64,000 nt of DNA from JBBQFI01 sp038237805 (GTDB lineage Bacteria > Verrucomicrobiota > Verrucomicrobiia > Chthoniobacterales > UBA10450), in contig JBBRYI010000013.1 of NCBI GenBank assembly GCA_038237805.1, positions 28,874 through 92,873 on the forward strand, read 5' to 3'. Positions within the stretch are counted from its first letter, which is position 1. Every line of letters starts with the position of its first letter. Positions 24,679-33,514 of this stretch are shown one piece after another. The translations under genes were made by a program, and so were the position numbers. Under the pieces are notes generated by a model. It had not been told where the DNA came from and ran no database searches. It saw only the letters and a list, made by a program, of their open reading frames with translations.

Positions 24679-25851
24679 CTATGCTGCAGCGCCTGCTACT
24701 ACAGAAAAAGGTTCCGGCATTGCGTGACGAGGGAGTTCAATGGTGAAGACGCATCCGGAGCCGGGCACGTCGCGGACGCTGAGAGTTCCCCCGTTCACCT
24801 CGACGCTGCGCCGAGAAATCGACAGTCCGAGTCCTAAGCCGGTTTTATTCTCGCCGGCCTGCGTGAAGGGAAGAAACATCTTTTCCGCGTCGCCGGCCGG
24901 AAGGCCTCCGCAGTGATCGTGGACTTCGATCCGTACGCGATCGCCAGCTGGGTACGCGTTCAATGTGACTTCACTGTGCTGGCGCGTGAATTTGAACGCA
25001 TTTTGCAGCAAGTTTCCCACCGCCGAAGAAAGAAGGTCTCGGTCAACATCAATGGCGAGTCGCGAATCAACGTAGGGGATTTTCAATACGCATTCCTCAA
25101 CCTGAGCCTCAAGTGACGCGGATAGTTTGACTTCGGCGATGAAGTCGGAAAGCGAAAACAGTCGGTGTTTCGTCGGCATACCGGCCGTCATTCGAACGTC
25201 GGAGAGAGACCTATCTATCAGCCTGCGTAGTCCTACTAAGCTACGATCCAAAACGGTGCCCGTCGCCCCGTTCACTCCAACATTGCCTTCCTTGATAGCA
25301 GCAAGCGCGAGCGTGGCGCTATTGAGCAGGTTACGCAATTCGTGCGCGAAAGCACCCAACCGCTCATTCAACGCGTCGGCGCTCTTGTCAGCAGTACGAG
25401 AATCGCGGTGTCGGGTGAATTCGGTGACGGCATCCGCAATTGCGTTGTCTAGACAACGGTTAAGAGTTCGAAACTCGTCTGTGGTGAACTGCTTATTGCG
25501 TTCGAATGCAAGATCCGTTATGGCCTGGCAGAGGTCTCCATAGTCGTGAACAACTTGGTCAACTGTGAATCCGTGCTGCAATAGTTCGCGGCCGTGTTGC
25601 GTCGCAGTGTCGCCCATCTCGGATGAACCTGGCTTCCCACCTCCCGAGGGTCCGGAAATTCTGCGGCTTTCGTTTGAGTCCGGCGTCTGTTCCACTTTGA
25701 GGGTCGCAATGAGTTGATCAAGGAAGTGTGCTATTCCGTGATCGAGCTCCTCTTTCGTCGCTTCAGGCGCGGCCCTTTGAGCTACTTTCGCCCTGCACCG
25801 CTCGATCAATTCCTTCCGATTTACGGTGAGGAATTTATGCATCATAACCAT
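24679..25851 (-). CDS. Sensor histidine kinase with RsbRD/globin-fold-like N-terminal region
   Basis: The protein has 390 residues without membrane helices. The helical N-terminal domain (about 1-150) resembles the sensor-like region of RsbRD kinases (KELIERCRAKVAQR, HGFTVDQVVHDYGDLCQAI). HisKA has His170 in GAFAHELRNLLNS. The ATPase domain shows LLQNAFKFT, a variant G1 box HDHCGGLP, the F box MFLPFTQAG and GLGLGLSIS. The signal and receiver are unknown. It lies 98 bases from the intact tRNA-Arg and 197 bases from the second kinase, all inside the direct-repeat segment. It begins with two nearby Met codons. Confidence 0.9.
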   Translation of the reverse strand: MVMMHKFLTVNRKELIERCRAKVAQRAAPEATKEELDHGIAHFLDQLIATLKVEQTPDSNESRRISGPSGGGKPGSSEMGDTATQHGRELLQHGFTVDQVVHDYGDLCQAITDLAFERNKQFTTDEFRTLNRCLDNAIADAVTEFTRHRDSRTADKSADALNERLGAFAHELRNLLNSATLALAAIKEGNVGVNGATGTVLDRSLVGLRRLIDRSLSDVRMTAGMPTKHRLFSLSDFIAEVKLSASLEAQVEECVLKIPYVDSRLAIDVDRDLLSSAVGNLLQNAFKFTRQHSEVTLNAYPAGDRVRIEVHDHCGGLPAGDAEKMFLPFTQAGENKTGLGLGLSISRRSVEVNGGTLSVRDVPGSGCVFTIELPRHAMPEPFSVVAGAAA

Positions 25852-25889
25852 AACAATTTAGCATAAATCGGTCCTTCGACGAATATTCT

Positions 25890-25918
25890 TTGACATCGAT
25901 TTTCGACAGTGAAATCTG
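25890..25918 (+). promoter_or_regulatory. Possible promoter of tRNA-Arg
   Basis: TTGACA at 25890-25895 is followed, 17 bases later, by the weak -10 candidate AATCTG. Transcription would begin about 25 bases upstream of the tRNA. If the segment is an insertion, this promoter came with it, since the original upstream DNA would now lie beyond the truncated copy. Confidence 0.35.
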
Positions 25919-25948
25919 AACCATGCGTAATGGTTAACTTTCGAAAAC

Positions 25949-26020
25949 GTCCTCGTAGTTCAACGGATAGAACAAGGGTTTCCTAAACCTTAAATCTGAG
26001 TTCGATTCTCAGCGGGGACA
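25949..26020 (+). tRNA. tRNA-Arg (CCT)
   Basis: The cloverleaf is complete. The acceptor is GTCCTCG / CGGGGAC with discriminator A, the D-arm is GTTC...GAAC, the anticodon loop TTCCTAA gives anticodon CCU (reads AGG), and the T-arm is TGAGTTCGATTCTCA. CCA is not encoded. Its 5' 25 bases plus one upstream base are duplicated at 23299-23324. Confidence 0.95.
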
Positions 26021-26185
26021 TTGTGTGTTCCTCCGCGGATGAAACAACTGAAGTGAAAATACAAGGGCTACGCGCATCGTTGATATTCCCGAGCAGCGCG
26101 GTATTCTGGCAACGGGCGACGACGCGAAGCGCGCGTGAAGTTCTTCTCGATGTCCAACGCCGCCGTCTAGTCCGTAATTTATACA

Positions 26186-27118
26186 ATGTCGATTGAAGGT
26201 CTCGGCGAAAAATTTCGAGAAGCGCGTCTCGCGCGCAAATTGACGCTCGATGAGGCGGCGCGAATGACTAAAATTCGCCCGTCGCGTCTGGGCGAGATTG
26301 AGGGGGATGATTTCTCGAACTTCCCGAGCCTCGCTTACGCGAAAGGTTTTCTTCTCATCTACGGAAAATTTTTAGATGTGGATGTGAGCTCATATATGGA
26401 AGCGTTTGAAACTTCCAATGCCGTCACGGTGGATGGTTATTCTTATCTACAGGATAATCCCGCGCCGAAACCGCCGCCCACCATCATTCGCGCTCCGAAG
26501 AACAAAACTTCGCTGTTGCCACTTTTGATTGGCATCGTTGTCCTCGTGGTCGGATTTTCATTGATAAAGTTGATTCTCGATATTTCGCGCATTACGCCGC
26601 CGCGCAGGAACGGGAGCGCGTCACCGTCACCTTCTGCGACGGCGGCTTCGGGACCAATCGTTGCTCCGCGTGCGCTGCCGGTTGAGAGCGCGCCAAGTCC
26701 ACCTCGGAGTGTGGTCGCTGAAACAACGCCAAGTCCGACTCCCGCTCCGGTAATCGCGAGTTCCACTCCCGAGCCAACGCCGTTACCGTCGCCGCCGAGT
26801 GAACCGGAAGTGCGCCGGGCCGAACCAGTGCACCCAGCCGATCTGGCCAAGGCGGGATTGCAGACATCGGCTGCCGCTGAACTCCCGGCCGGCGCGAAGC
26901 GTCTCGAGATTCGTCCAGTCCGAAAAACATTTGTCAGAGTGGTGGTGGAGAAAAACGGGCGGCGGCAGGCATTCGAACAGTGGATTGCTCCCGGCGATCG
27001 GCCGCTCCTATTCGAAGGCCAGAGCTTCACCGTTCGGGCGCTGGAGCGCGACTCGGTGCAATTGCGCAAAAATGGAAAACGCGTTGCGGATGACGATGCC
27101 GATATCACAATCGAGTAA
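26186..27118 (+). CDS. RodZ-like helix-turn-helix membrane protein
   Basis: The protein has 310 residues. A Cro/CI-type helix-turn-helix at about 5-70 (LGEKFREARLARKLTLDEAA, MTKIRPSRLGEIEGDDF) is followed by a linker, one membrane helix at about 110-130, a Pro/Ser/Thr-rich periplasmic linker (about 140-220) and a C-terminal beta-rich domain like DUF4115 (about 235-310). This is the RodZ architecture, which couples MreB to the elongation machinery. Its 3' end overlaps rimO by about 29 bases. The -10-like TATACAAT abuts the ATG and no ribosome-binding site is visible, so a leaderless message is possible. Confidence 0.85.
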   Translation: MSIEGLGEKFREARLARKLTLDEAARMTKIRPSRLGEIEGDDFSNFPSLAYAKGFLLIYGKFLDVDVSSYMEAFETSNAVTVDGYSYLQDNPAPKPPPTIIRAPKNKTSLLPLLIGIVVLVVGFSLIKLILDISRITPPRRNGSASPSPSATAASGPIVAPRALPVESAPSPPRSVVAETTPSPTPAPVIASSTPEPTPLPSPPSEPEVRRAEPVHPADLAKAGLQTSAAAELPAGAKRLEIRPVRKTFVRVVVEKNGRRQAFEQWIAPGDRPLLFEGQSFTVRALERDSVQLRKNGKRVADDDADITIE

Positions 27119-28475
27119 AGCAACGCGACCGACGAAAGTCGGAATGATCAGCCTCGGTTGCGCGAAGAATCTGGTCGATGCCGAGATCATGCTCGGGAGC
27201 GTGCTGGAGCGGGGGATGGAAATCACGTCGCGCGCCGATGAAGCGGATGTGCTCGTGGTGAACACGTGCGCCTTCATCGATTCGGCGAAGGAAGAATCGA
27301 TTGAAGCAATTCTCGACGCACATGAACAACGATTGAATGTGCGCCCGGACCAAAAACTGATTGTGAGCGGCTGTATGTCGCAGCGATATGCCGCCGAGTT
27401 GCGTGAGACATTGCCGGAGGTGGATGCTTTTATCGGATTGGATCAAGTGCATGAGCTCGGCGCGATCGTGCAACGTGTGCTCGATTCGCCTAACGAGTTA
27501 GAGCGCAGCTTCGTCACGGCGCGCCCAAGTTACATTCCGGATTACGACACACCGCGGTTTCGCCTCACGCCCGCGCACAGTGCCTATCTAAAAATCGCGG
27601 AAGGCTGCAATCATCCCTGTAGTTTTTGTGTCATCCCGCAGATGCGTGGACGTCATCGCAGCCGTCCACCTGCCTCCGTGCTCGCAGAAATTCGCGGATT
27701 GGTTGCCGAAGGTGTACGCGAAATCAACCTCATCAGTCAGGATACGACTTATTACGGGATGGATTTGTGGGCGGAGAAGGCAAGCCCGCGTCAACCGATC
27801 GATTCCTCCCGCGGTCCTACGCTGACCGCGCTTCTGCGCGAGATCGAAAATATCGAGGGCGATTTTTGGGTGCGGCTGCTCTACACACATCCGGCGCATT
27901 GGAGCGGGGAATTAATCAGGACAATCGCTGAGAGCAGCAAGGTCGCGCGCTACATCGACATGCCGCTGCAGCATATCGATGAAATGATGCTCGGACGAAT
28001 GCGGCGCGAAACGAGCCGCGCGCACATAGAAAATCTGATCGGCGAAATCCGCGCCGGGATTCCCGGCATCGCCTTGCGAACCACATTCATCGTAGGCTTT
28101 CCCGGCGAGACGGAGGCGGAATTTGAAACGCTGGTCGAATTCATTGAGCGCATTCGTTTCGAGCGATTGGGCATTTTCAAATACTCACAGGAAGACGGTT
28201 CGCGCGCGGCCAAAATGTCCGAGCAAATTTCCGCTGCGACGAAAAACGCGCGTTTCCGGCGCGCCATGACGTTGCAGCAAAAGATCGCGCGCGAAATTGC
28301 GCAGCAGCAGGTTGGATTAAGAATGAAACTGCTGGTCGATTCGCCACTTATTGCCCGCACCGAGGCAGATGCTCCCGAAGTCGACGCGCGCGTTATGCTG
28401 GACGAGCCGGCACCGGTGGGAGAATTCATCGAGCGACAGATTCGCGGCGCGCGCGGCTACGATTTGTTAGGCTGA
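27090..28475 (+). CDS. rimO: Ribosomal protein S12 methylthiotransferase
   Basis: RimO (461 residues from the ATG at 27090; 27096 is an equally good alternative) adds a methylthio group to an Asp of ribosomal protein S12. The N-terminal UPF0004 domain has MISLGCAKNLVDAE and cysteines in NTCAF and SGCMSQ. The radical-SAM cluster motif is CNHPCSFCVIP. A C-terminal TRAM domain ends near DEPAPVGEFIERQIRGARGYDL. The frame continues upstream inside rodZ but shows no rimO-like sequence there. It contains a sense-strand GCCTAACGA at 27488 (codons for PNE). Confidence 0.95.
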   Translation: MTMPISQSSKATRPTKVGMISLGCAKNLVDAEIMLGSVLERGMEITSRADEADVLVVNTCAFIDSAKEESIEAILDAHEQRLNVRPDQKLIVSGCMSQRYAAELRETLPEVDAFIGLDQVHELGAIVQRVLDSPNELERSFVTARPSYIPDYDTPRFRLTPAHSAYLKIAEGCNHPCSFCVIPQMRGRHRSRPPASVLAEIRGLVAEGVREINLISQDTTYYGMDLWAEKASPRQPIDSSRGPTLTALLREIENIEGDFWVRLLYTHPAHWSGELIRTIAESSKVARYIDMPLQHIDEMMLGRMRRETSRAHIENLIGEIRAGIPGIALRTTFIVGFPGETEAEFETLVEFIERIRFERLGIFKYSQEDGSRAAKMSEQISAATKNARFRRAMTLQQKIAREIAQQQVGLRMKLLVDSPLIARTEADAPEVDARVMLDEPAPVGEFIERQIRGARGYDLLG

Positions 28476-28502
28476 GAGGGGGCGATTTTCGCATCGCGGG
28501 AG

Positions 28503-28528
28503 TGGTTCGCAATTGACATTGCGAAGCC
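28503..28528. repeat. REP-like hairpin downstream of rimO
   Basis: TGGTTCGCAAT and ATTGCGAAGCCA form a stem around the loop TGAC. It is followed by CAGAATGAC, the same end word seen in family A elements (GTCATTCTG reversed). It has no T-run, so it is probably a repeat rather than a terminator. Confidence 0.6.
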
Positions 28529-28583
28529 AGAATGACACACAACTAAGAATCACAATTGCCAGATTCCCTGGCCCAAAATTGCG

Positions 28584-29240
28584 ATGGCTGAGACTAACGA
28601 ACCGAAAAAGGAAACTGTGCGCATCAAACTGCCGCCTCGTCAGGCGGACAGCGCATCCAATTCAAACAGCGGGCATCGCGACACAGTTAGGATTAATCTG
28701 CCGCCGCGGACACCGAACAACTCTTCGGCCGGTTATCCAAATCTAAAACCTCCGAGTGCGCCTTCACCGGTAGCGCGCGCGCCGGTGCTGCCCGGTCTGG
28801 GTCAGCCGCCGCAAGCTCCGTCTTTTCCCGTGCCTTCGATTGCGGAGCCTGTGCCCTCAGCACGCCACACTCCGTCGATCGCTGAATCGATTGTCGATCC
28901 GCCGCTGGCCCCGCCGCCACCTCCTCCTCTCGCACACAAAGCATCATCAATTCCTGCCGCTCCGCCGCCGCGCGTGACTCCGTCGCCTGGTCCCAAAAAA
29001 GAGACGGCGCGCATCGCGATAATGCCGGAGCCAAAAAAACCAGCGCCACCGACAGTCAAGATGTCGAAGACGCAACCGCTCATAACAGCGCCAGAACCGA
29101 GCCAGGAAACCACTCCCATCTTTGTCGAACCTGCAGACTCAAATGAGATGATCGAGTCGATCCCAGTTCCGTTGTGCTGGGCACTTGTCGGCGTTTCAGC
29201 TTTGATTTTCATTATTCAAGTTTGGACTTACTTTTCTTGA
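28584..29240 (+). CDS. Proline-rich tail-anchored membrane protein with repeated TVRIxLPP-type motifs
   Basis: The protein has 218 residues. The N-terminus carries two short repeats, KKETVRIKLPPR and RDTVRINLPPR, and a third related one, KKETARIAIMPEPKKP, at about 140. Between them is a Pro/Ala/Ser-rich disordered region, and one C-terminal membrane helix (about 197-215, CWALVGVSALIFIIQVWTYF) ends the protein. This is a tail-anchored cytoplasmic protein. I know of no function. The repeats could be docking motifs. The trxA start lies 3 bases after its stop, so the two genes are probably co-transcribed. Confidence 0.75.
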   Translation: MAETNEPKKETVRIKLPPRQADSASNSNSGHRDTVRINLPPRTPNNSSAGYPNLKPPSAPSPVARAPVLPGLGQPPQAPSFPVPSIAEPVPSARHTPSIAESIVDPPLAPPPPPPLAHKASSIPAAPPPRVTPSPGPKKETARIAIMPEPKKPAPPTVKMSKTQPLITAPEPSQETTPIFVEPADSNEMIESIPVPLCWALVGVSALIFIIQVWTYFS

Positions 29241-29243
29241 ATT

Positions 29244-29573
29244 ATGGAAAACGCCGCCACTGTAACTCTGACCGAAGCGAACTTTGAGACCGAAGTGACC
29301 AAAAGCACCCAGCCCGTCCTGGTGGATTTCTGGGCCGAATGGTGCGGTCCCTGCAAAATGATCGCGCCTATTCTGGATGAGATTGCGAAAGAAAAAGCCG
29401 GTGCGGTCAAAGTGGCGAAGGTCAATGTGGATGACAATCAAAGTTTGTCGGTGCGCTTCAACATTCGCGCCATTCCTTCGCTCCTTCTTTTCAAGGACGG
29501 TGAGGTGCGCGATCAGGTCACCGGTATGACGAGCAAAAAAAATCTGCTCGATAAGCTGGCGGCCCTTGCCTAA
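29244..29573 (+). CDS. trxA: Thioredoxin
   Basis: This 109-residue classical thioredoxin has the redox motif WCGPC (Cys34, Cys37), the conserved Asp in VDFWAEWCGP and cis-Pro in RAIPSLLLFKDG. It reduces protein disulfides in the cytoplasm, itself recharged by thioredoxin reductase. It follows the tail-anchored gene by three bases. Its TAA stop codon lies inside a GCCTAACGA copy at 29568-29576. Confidence 0.97.
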   Translation: MENAATVTLTEANFETEVTKSTQPVLVDFWAEWCGPCKMIAPILDEIAKEKAGAVKVAKVNVDDNQSLSVRFNIRAIPSLLLFKDGEVRDQVTGMTSKKNLLDKLAALA

Positions 29574-29589
29574 CGAATTGAGCAGATAG

Positions 29590-29611
29590 GGGCGATGAAC
29601 CTCAATCGCCC
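29590..29611. repeat. Hairpin GGGCGAT...ATCGCCC between convergent genes
   Basis: Seven-base arms GGGCGAT and ATCGCCC surround an eight-base loop, 16 bases after the trxA stop and 15 bases before the convergent TPR gene ends. The same word (TAGGGGCGATT...CAATCGCCC) recurs at 62130. No T-run follows. Two GCCTAACGA copies lie on either side of it. Confidence 0.6.
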
Positions 29612-29625
29612 GCGCGCGATTCGGG

Positions 29626-31515
29626 TCAACGGTCGCTGCCTTTGCCTAACGAGCCGTGCTCGCTTGTTTTTGCGGGGGCGACGCGCAAACCTTCCAGAAT
29701 CTCGGTGTATCGCGGATCGCCGCGGAGCGCGCTCCAGGCAGGATCGAATTTCAACTGGCCGTAATCCACGCCGCCGGGAATGGTGGCCGAGCGCGTCAGG
29801 TGTTGTATGGCAGAATCAATGTCTCCAACCCAGGCGTAGATCATCGCCAAAGTCGTGATGACGGATGCGCCGTCAACAGCGTCCTGGCTCAAGGGACGTA
29901 ACTCGACGGCGCGTTGCCCTCCCGCCACCGCTTCAGAATTTCGTCCGAGGACTGCATCGCTGAGCCCGAGAATGCCGAGCAACGATGCGTCGTCCGGCGT
30001 TGCCCGGAGTTTTGTCTCGATCTTTTCTCGCGCAACCGCGAAGGCGGCGCGCGTTTTTGGCGGATCGTTTTGTGCGCGTGCAATCAACGCCGCGAACCAT
30101 GAGCGCGGCAACAACAAGCCATTGCTCCCCACAAGTTCTTCAAGCTTTGTGGCATCGAGAATTTTTCCCGCTGACACCGGATCGCCTTCGTAAAGCGCAA
30201 GGTTGATCCGCGTCGACGTGGTTGCACCATCGGGATCGTAGGCCGCAGGGAGCGAGTCCAATTCTTCATGCGCACTTTTGGTGTCGCCTTTTTCCAATTC
30301 GATCTCCGCACGGAGCAGGTTGAAATAATCCTTCGAGTCAGGGTTCGCGGCGATGGCGCGCGCAAGGACAACTCCTTCTTCATCGTATCGGCGCAGAATG
30401 TCGTAAAGAACAGAGAGACTGTTTAGAAATTGCGAATTGCGCGGATCCAATTCCACGGCTTTTTCCTCGTTCTTGATCGCGTCGTTCCATTGGGCCTGTC
30501 GCCGATCGATCCAGCCAGTGAGCGAATACATCTCCGCATTATTCGGCAACGCACGCCGTGCGATCGCCAGCTCTTCACGTGCCCGCGCATAATCGCGATT
30601 ACCGTGATAATGAACGAGCGCCTGCACCAAATGCGCTTCGCCCAAGTCGGGTGCGATGCTGAGCGCACGTTGCGCCATTGCTCTCGCCTGCGCTAACCGT
30701 GGCGGCGTGCGGTCGAGCCCGTACCAATAAAGCGCATCGTTCGCTTGCGCTGCCAGGCAGTAAGCGAGAGCGAAGTTCGCATCGCGCGAGATGGCGTGAT
30801 CGAGCAGGCGCAATGATTTCTCGAGCGTTTCCTTCCAGTTCGGCGTGTCGTGAAAATTGTTGATCAGCTCTTTCGCCTGCAGATAAACATCGAAAGCTTC
30901 CAGATCCCGTGTCGGCCGCACATTGATCGCCGTCTTTTCGCTCGCGGAAAGATTTGCTTTGAGTTCTGTGGAAATTTTTTCCGCGACTTCACTTTGGATT
31001 GCGAAAACATCGGCCAAAGCGCGGTCGTAATATTCCGCCCAAGTGTGTACGTCAGTGCGTGTATCGATTAACTGCGCGGTGATGCGAATCTTGTCCCGGT
31101 AGCGGCGGACGCTGCCCTCGAGAACGTACGCTACGCCAAGTGTCTGGCCGATCTCACGTAAGTTCTTGTTCGTGCCGCGATATTTCATCACCGAACTGCG
31201 ACTGATGACCTTGAGATCGGAAACTTTTGCCAGCGCCGTTAAAATATCGTCCTGAATACCGTCGGCGAAATAGGTGTTCTGATTGTCATCGCTGAAATTA
31301 TCAAACGGCAACACGGCAACACTTTTCTCGGGTACAAAGGGCGATTCCGCCGGCGGCGCGGGCATTCGTTCGAGCCGATGAATCGATAGCACCACGCCGA
31401 CCGCAAGCGGCAGCAGTAAGAGAGCATAAAGCAATCTGCTTTGCTTTCTGTTTGCTTCAGTGCCCTCGGGTTCCGAAAAAATATGCTCCGTTGGCGTCTT
31501 CATCCGAAAAGGCAT
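29626..31515 (-). CDS. FlgO-like plus TPR membrane-anchored protein
   Basis: The protein has up to 629 residues. One membrane helix lies near the N-terminus (about 28-45, LLYALLLLPLAVGVVLSI). A FlgO/TolB-N-like domain follows at about 65-205 (SVAVLPFDNFSDD...YFADGIQDDILTALAK, VSDLKVISRSSVMKYRG, YVLEGSVRR). TPR repeats fill about 220-600. Homologues often carry a kinase, cyclase or DNA-binding domain in front; here only the anchor remains. The role is unknown, probably scaffolding or signalling. The ATG at 31503 (MKTPTEHIF) is an alternative start. Confidence 0.85.
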   Translation of the reverse strand: MPFRMKTPTEHIFSEPEGTEANRKQSRLLYALLLLPLAVGVVLSIHRLERMPAPPAESPFVPEKSVAVLPFDNFSDDNQNTYFADGIQDDILTALAKVSDLKVISRSSVMKYRGTNKNLREIGQTLGVAYVLEGSVRRYRDKIRITAQLIDTRTDVHTWAEYYDRALADVFAIQSEVAEKISTELKANLSASEKTAINVRPTRDLEAFDVYLQAKELINNFHDTPNWKETLEKSLRLLDHAISRDANFALAYCLAAQANDALYWYGLDRTPPRLAQARAMAQRALSIAPDLGEAHLVQALVHYHGNRDYARAREELAIARRALPNNAEMYSLTGWIDRRQAQWNDAIKNEEKAVELDPRNSQFLNSLSVLYDILRRYDEEGVVLARAIAANPDSKDYFNLLRAEIELEKGDTKSAHEELDSLPAAYDPDGATTSTRINLALYEGDPVSAGKILDATKLEELVGSNGLLLPRSWFAALIARAQNDPPKTRAAFAVAREKIETKLRATPDDASLLGILGLSDAVLGRNSEAVAGGQRAVELRPLSQDAVDGASVITTLAMIYAWVGDIDSAIQHLTRSATIPGGVDYGQLKFDPAWSALRGDPRYTEILEGLRVAPAKTSEHGSLGKGSDR

Positions 31516-31680
31516 CTGCGGATTCCCGAACTCTTCCGCATATAAATTAACGACCGAGATGTTTTGCGCGTGTTTTAGCTCTACTTCGCCGATCGGATAC
31601 AGACGCGGTCGCCAGCGCTCGACTTGTTCCAGATCTTCTCAGTTCAAGTGACAATCGTTGGCATCAAACGTCGATAGGCT

Positions 31681-31854
31681 CTATCGGCCTCCACGCGGTC
31701 CTGTTGTCCCTCTTGTTCTTCCATCGGGAGCTTTCATCGTTTTCGAATCGTAAGAGGAGGCTGTGTTCCCGGTCGCTTCTTTGTGATTGCAACAAGAGGC
31801 CAGGAATATCAGCGCGAAAGCGGCGATGGCGCACGTAACAAATTTTCGTTTCAT
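31681..31854 (-). CDS. Small lipoprotein
   Basis: The protein has 57 residues when started at the ATG at 31854. The signal peptide MKRKFVTCAIAAFALIFLAS is followed by the lipobox LASC and a short polar, Gly/Arg/Thr-rich tail (DGRTRGTTGPRGGR). Upstream in-frame codons exist, but this start gives a textbook lipoprotein signal. Many genomes carry such small Gly/Arg-tailed lipoproteins; the function is unknown. It is divergent from the decarboxylase gene. Confidence 0.65.
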   Translation of the reverse strand: MKRKFVTCAIAAFALIFLASCCNHKEATGNTASSYDSKTMKAPDGRTRGTTGPRGGR

Positions 31855-31944
31855 GGCTAACGAGACTGCGGCGATGACATGTATTAGGCAAGGCAGAACT
31901 TCCGCTGTCTTGTGTGACAAGGCCCGAGCGCCTAGAAGCTAGTC

Positions 31945-33438
31945 ATGAGCGTGAATTCTCTCGATCCTTCGCGAGAAGAAATCTGCCAGATGGGCAACGC
32001 CGCCGTGGATGCAGTGGCGAGCTATCTCGCTTCGATGGGCGACCGAAGCGTTTATCCGCAAACCACGGCGCGCGAGATTCGGGAAAAATTGGAAAGCAAA
32101 TTACCCGAACAAGGAATTGGGTTTGAGCGATTGCTCGAGACTTTCCGTGACATCATTGTGCCAATGAGTCGACACAATGCGCATCCGCGCATGTTCGGTT
32201 ATGTGCAAGCGCCTGGCACAGCGATCGCCGCGTTCGCAGATCTGCTCGCCTCGACCTTGAATGCCAATCTCACCGCTTGGCGTTCGGCTCCGGCGGCGGT
32301 CGAGTTGGAGCGCCTAACGATTAATTGGATCAAGGAAATTCTTGGTTACGATGCGACGGCCACGGGCTTGTTTGTTAGCGGCGGTTCGATGGCGAACATG
32401 GCGGCGCTGGCGGCGGCGCGACAATCAAAAGCGCCATCCGACTTCGCAGGCAAAGGCGCGCAGTCTCTGCCGCAGATGATGCGTCTCTATTGTTCGGAAG
32501 AAACACATTATTCGGTGGATAAGGCTGCGGCGCTGCTCGGAATAGGGCGAGACAATGTGCGCAAGATCGCGGTCGATGAGAATTTCAAAATTCGCATCGA
32601 CGACCTTGTCGCGAAGATCAGCGAAGATCTTGAAGCTGGGCATTTGCCCTTCTGCGTCGTGGCCAACGCGGGCACAGTGATGACTGGTGCGTTCGATCCG
32701 CTCGACCGTGTCGTTGAAGTAGCCCGGCGCTTTAATCTTTGGCTGCACGTCGATGCGGCCTATGGCGGTTTCGCAACGCTCGCGCAATCGGCGCGGTCCT
32801 TGTTCGCCGGCATTGACGAAGCTGATTCCGTGGCGCTTGATCCGCATAAGTGGCTTTATCTCCCCGTGGATTGCGGTTGCGTCTTGTATCGCAACGCGGA
32901 AACCGGGCGCGCGACGTTCGCGCACGAAGCGGAATATACCCGCGTCCTCAATCAGCAAGCCGATGAAGCATTTGCCTTTTGGGATTACGGTCCGGAACTT
33001 TCGCGCCGTTTTCGCGCGCTGAAAGTTTGGATGATGTTGAAAGGCGTCGGGCTGCGCGCTCTGGCTCAAGCGATTGAAAAAGACCTCGCCTGCGCCAGGC
33101 ATTTCGAGCGTCTCGTCAAGACAAGTGAAGATTTTGAAATGCTCGCGCCAGTCGAACTGTCGATTTTTTGTTTCCGTTATGTGCCGCCGAAACTGCAACG
33201 CGCCCTCGCGAATGCTGATGAGGTCGAACGGTCGCGGATCGAAGAAAAGCTAGACGCGTTGAACGAGCAATTGCTGACGGACCTTCAGCGCGACGGGAGC
33301 TCTTACTTGTCGAATGCGCGCATCGGTGGGCGTTTCAGTTTACGCGGCTGCGTGATGAACTACCGCACGACACTTCGCGACATGGAAATTCTGCTTAGCG
33401 ACTTGCGCCGCGTCGCGGCAAGCGCGAACGACTCATGA
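31945..33438 (+). CDS. PLP-dependent group II amino-acid decarboxylase
   Basis: The protein has 497 residues. The PLP lysine is Lys302 in ALDPHKWLY, the PLP-stacking His is 188 in SEETHYS, and the cofactor Asp lies in LHVDAAYGGF (268-276). SGGSMANMAALAAAR binds the phosphate. These are hallmarks of aromatic-L-amino-acid, tyrosine, histidine and glutamate decarboxylases. The N-terminal helical stretch with HPRMFGYVQAPGT favours the aromatic-amino-acid branch, but the substrate cannot be fixed by eye. It stands alone; its stop lies 2 bases from the convergent tRNA-Arg. Confidence 0.9.
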   Translation: MSVNSLDPSREEICQMGNAAVDAVASYLASMGDRSVYPQTTAREIREKLESKLPEQGIGFERLLETFRDIIVPMSRHNAHPRMFGYVQAPGTAIAAFADLLASTLNANLTAWRSAPAAVELERLTINWIKEILGYDATATGLFVSGGSMANMAALAAARQSKAPSDFAGKGAQSLPQMMRLYCSEETHYSVDKAAALLGIGRDNVRKIAVDENFKIRIDDLVAKISEDLEAGHLPFCVVANAGTVMTGAFDPLDRVVEVARRFNLWLHVDAAYGGFATLAQSARSLFAGIDEADSVALDPHKWLYLPVDCGCVLYRNAETGRATFAHEAEYTRVLNQQADEAFAFWDYGPELSRRFRALKVWMMLKGVGLRALAQAIEKDLACARHFERLVKTSEDFEMLAPVELSIFCFRYVPPKLQRALANADEVERSRIEEKLDALNEQLLTDLQRDGSSYLSNARIGGRFSLRGCVMNYRTTLRDMEILLSDLRRVAASANDS

Positions 33439-33440
33439 AG

Positions 33441-33514
33441 TGCGCCCGGCGCGGATCGAACGCGCAACCTACGGCTTCGGAGGCCGTCACTCTATCCAAT
33501 TGAGCTACGGGCGC
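33441..33514 (-). tRNA. tRNA-Arg (CCG)
   Basis: The minus strand folds completely. The acceptor is GCGCCCG / CGGGCGC with discriminator A, the D-arm is GCTC...GAGT, the anticodon loop CTCCGAA gives CCG (reads CGG), and the T-arm is GCGCGTTCGATCCGCGC. CCA is not encoded. It lies between the decarboxylase and rplS. Confidence 0.96.

Larger units (their letters stand above)
23299..25973. mobile_element. Putative remnant island bounded by 26-bp tRNA-Arg direct repeats
   Basis: A 26-bp direct repeat of the tRNA-Arg(CCU) 5' end brackets a 2.6-kb segment. The segment carries only two minus-strand histidine kinase genes and looks more AT-rich by eye than its flanks. No integrase, transposase or phage gene remains. 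tRNA genes are common integration targets, although the 3' end is usually duplicated, so this would be an unusual case or the scar of a different duplication. No GCCTAACGA copy lies inside. Confidence 0.4.

Noticed and set aside
26799..27089. N-terminal extension of RimO reading through rodZ
   Set aside because: The extra 97 residues are Arg/Ser/Trp-rich and unlike RimO; the conserved protein starts at about 27090.
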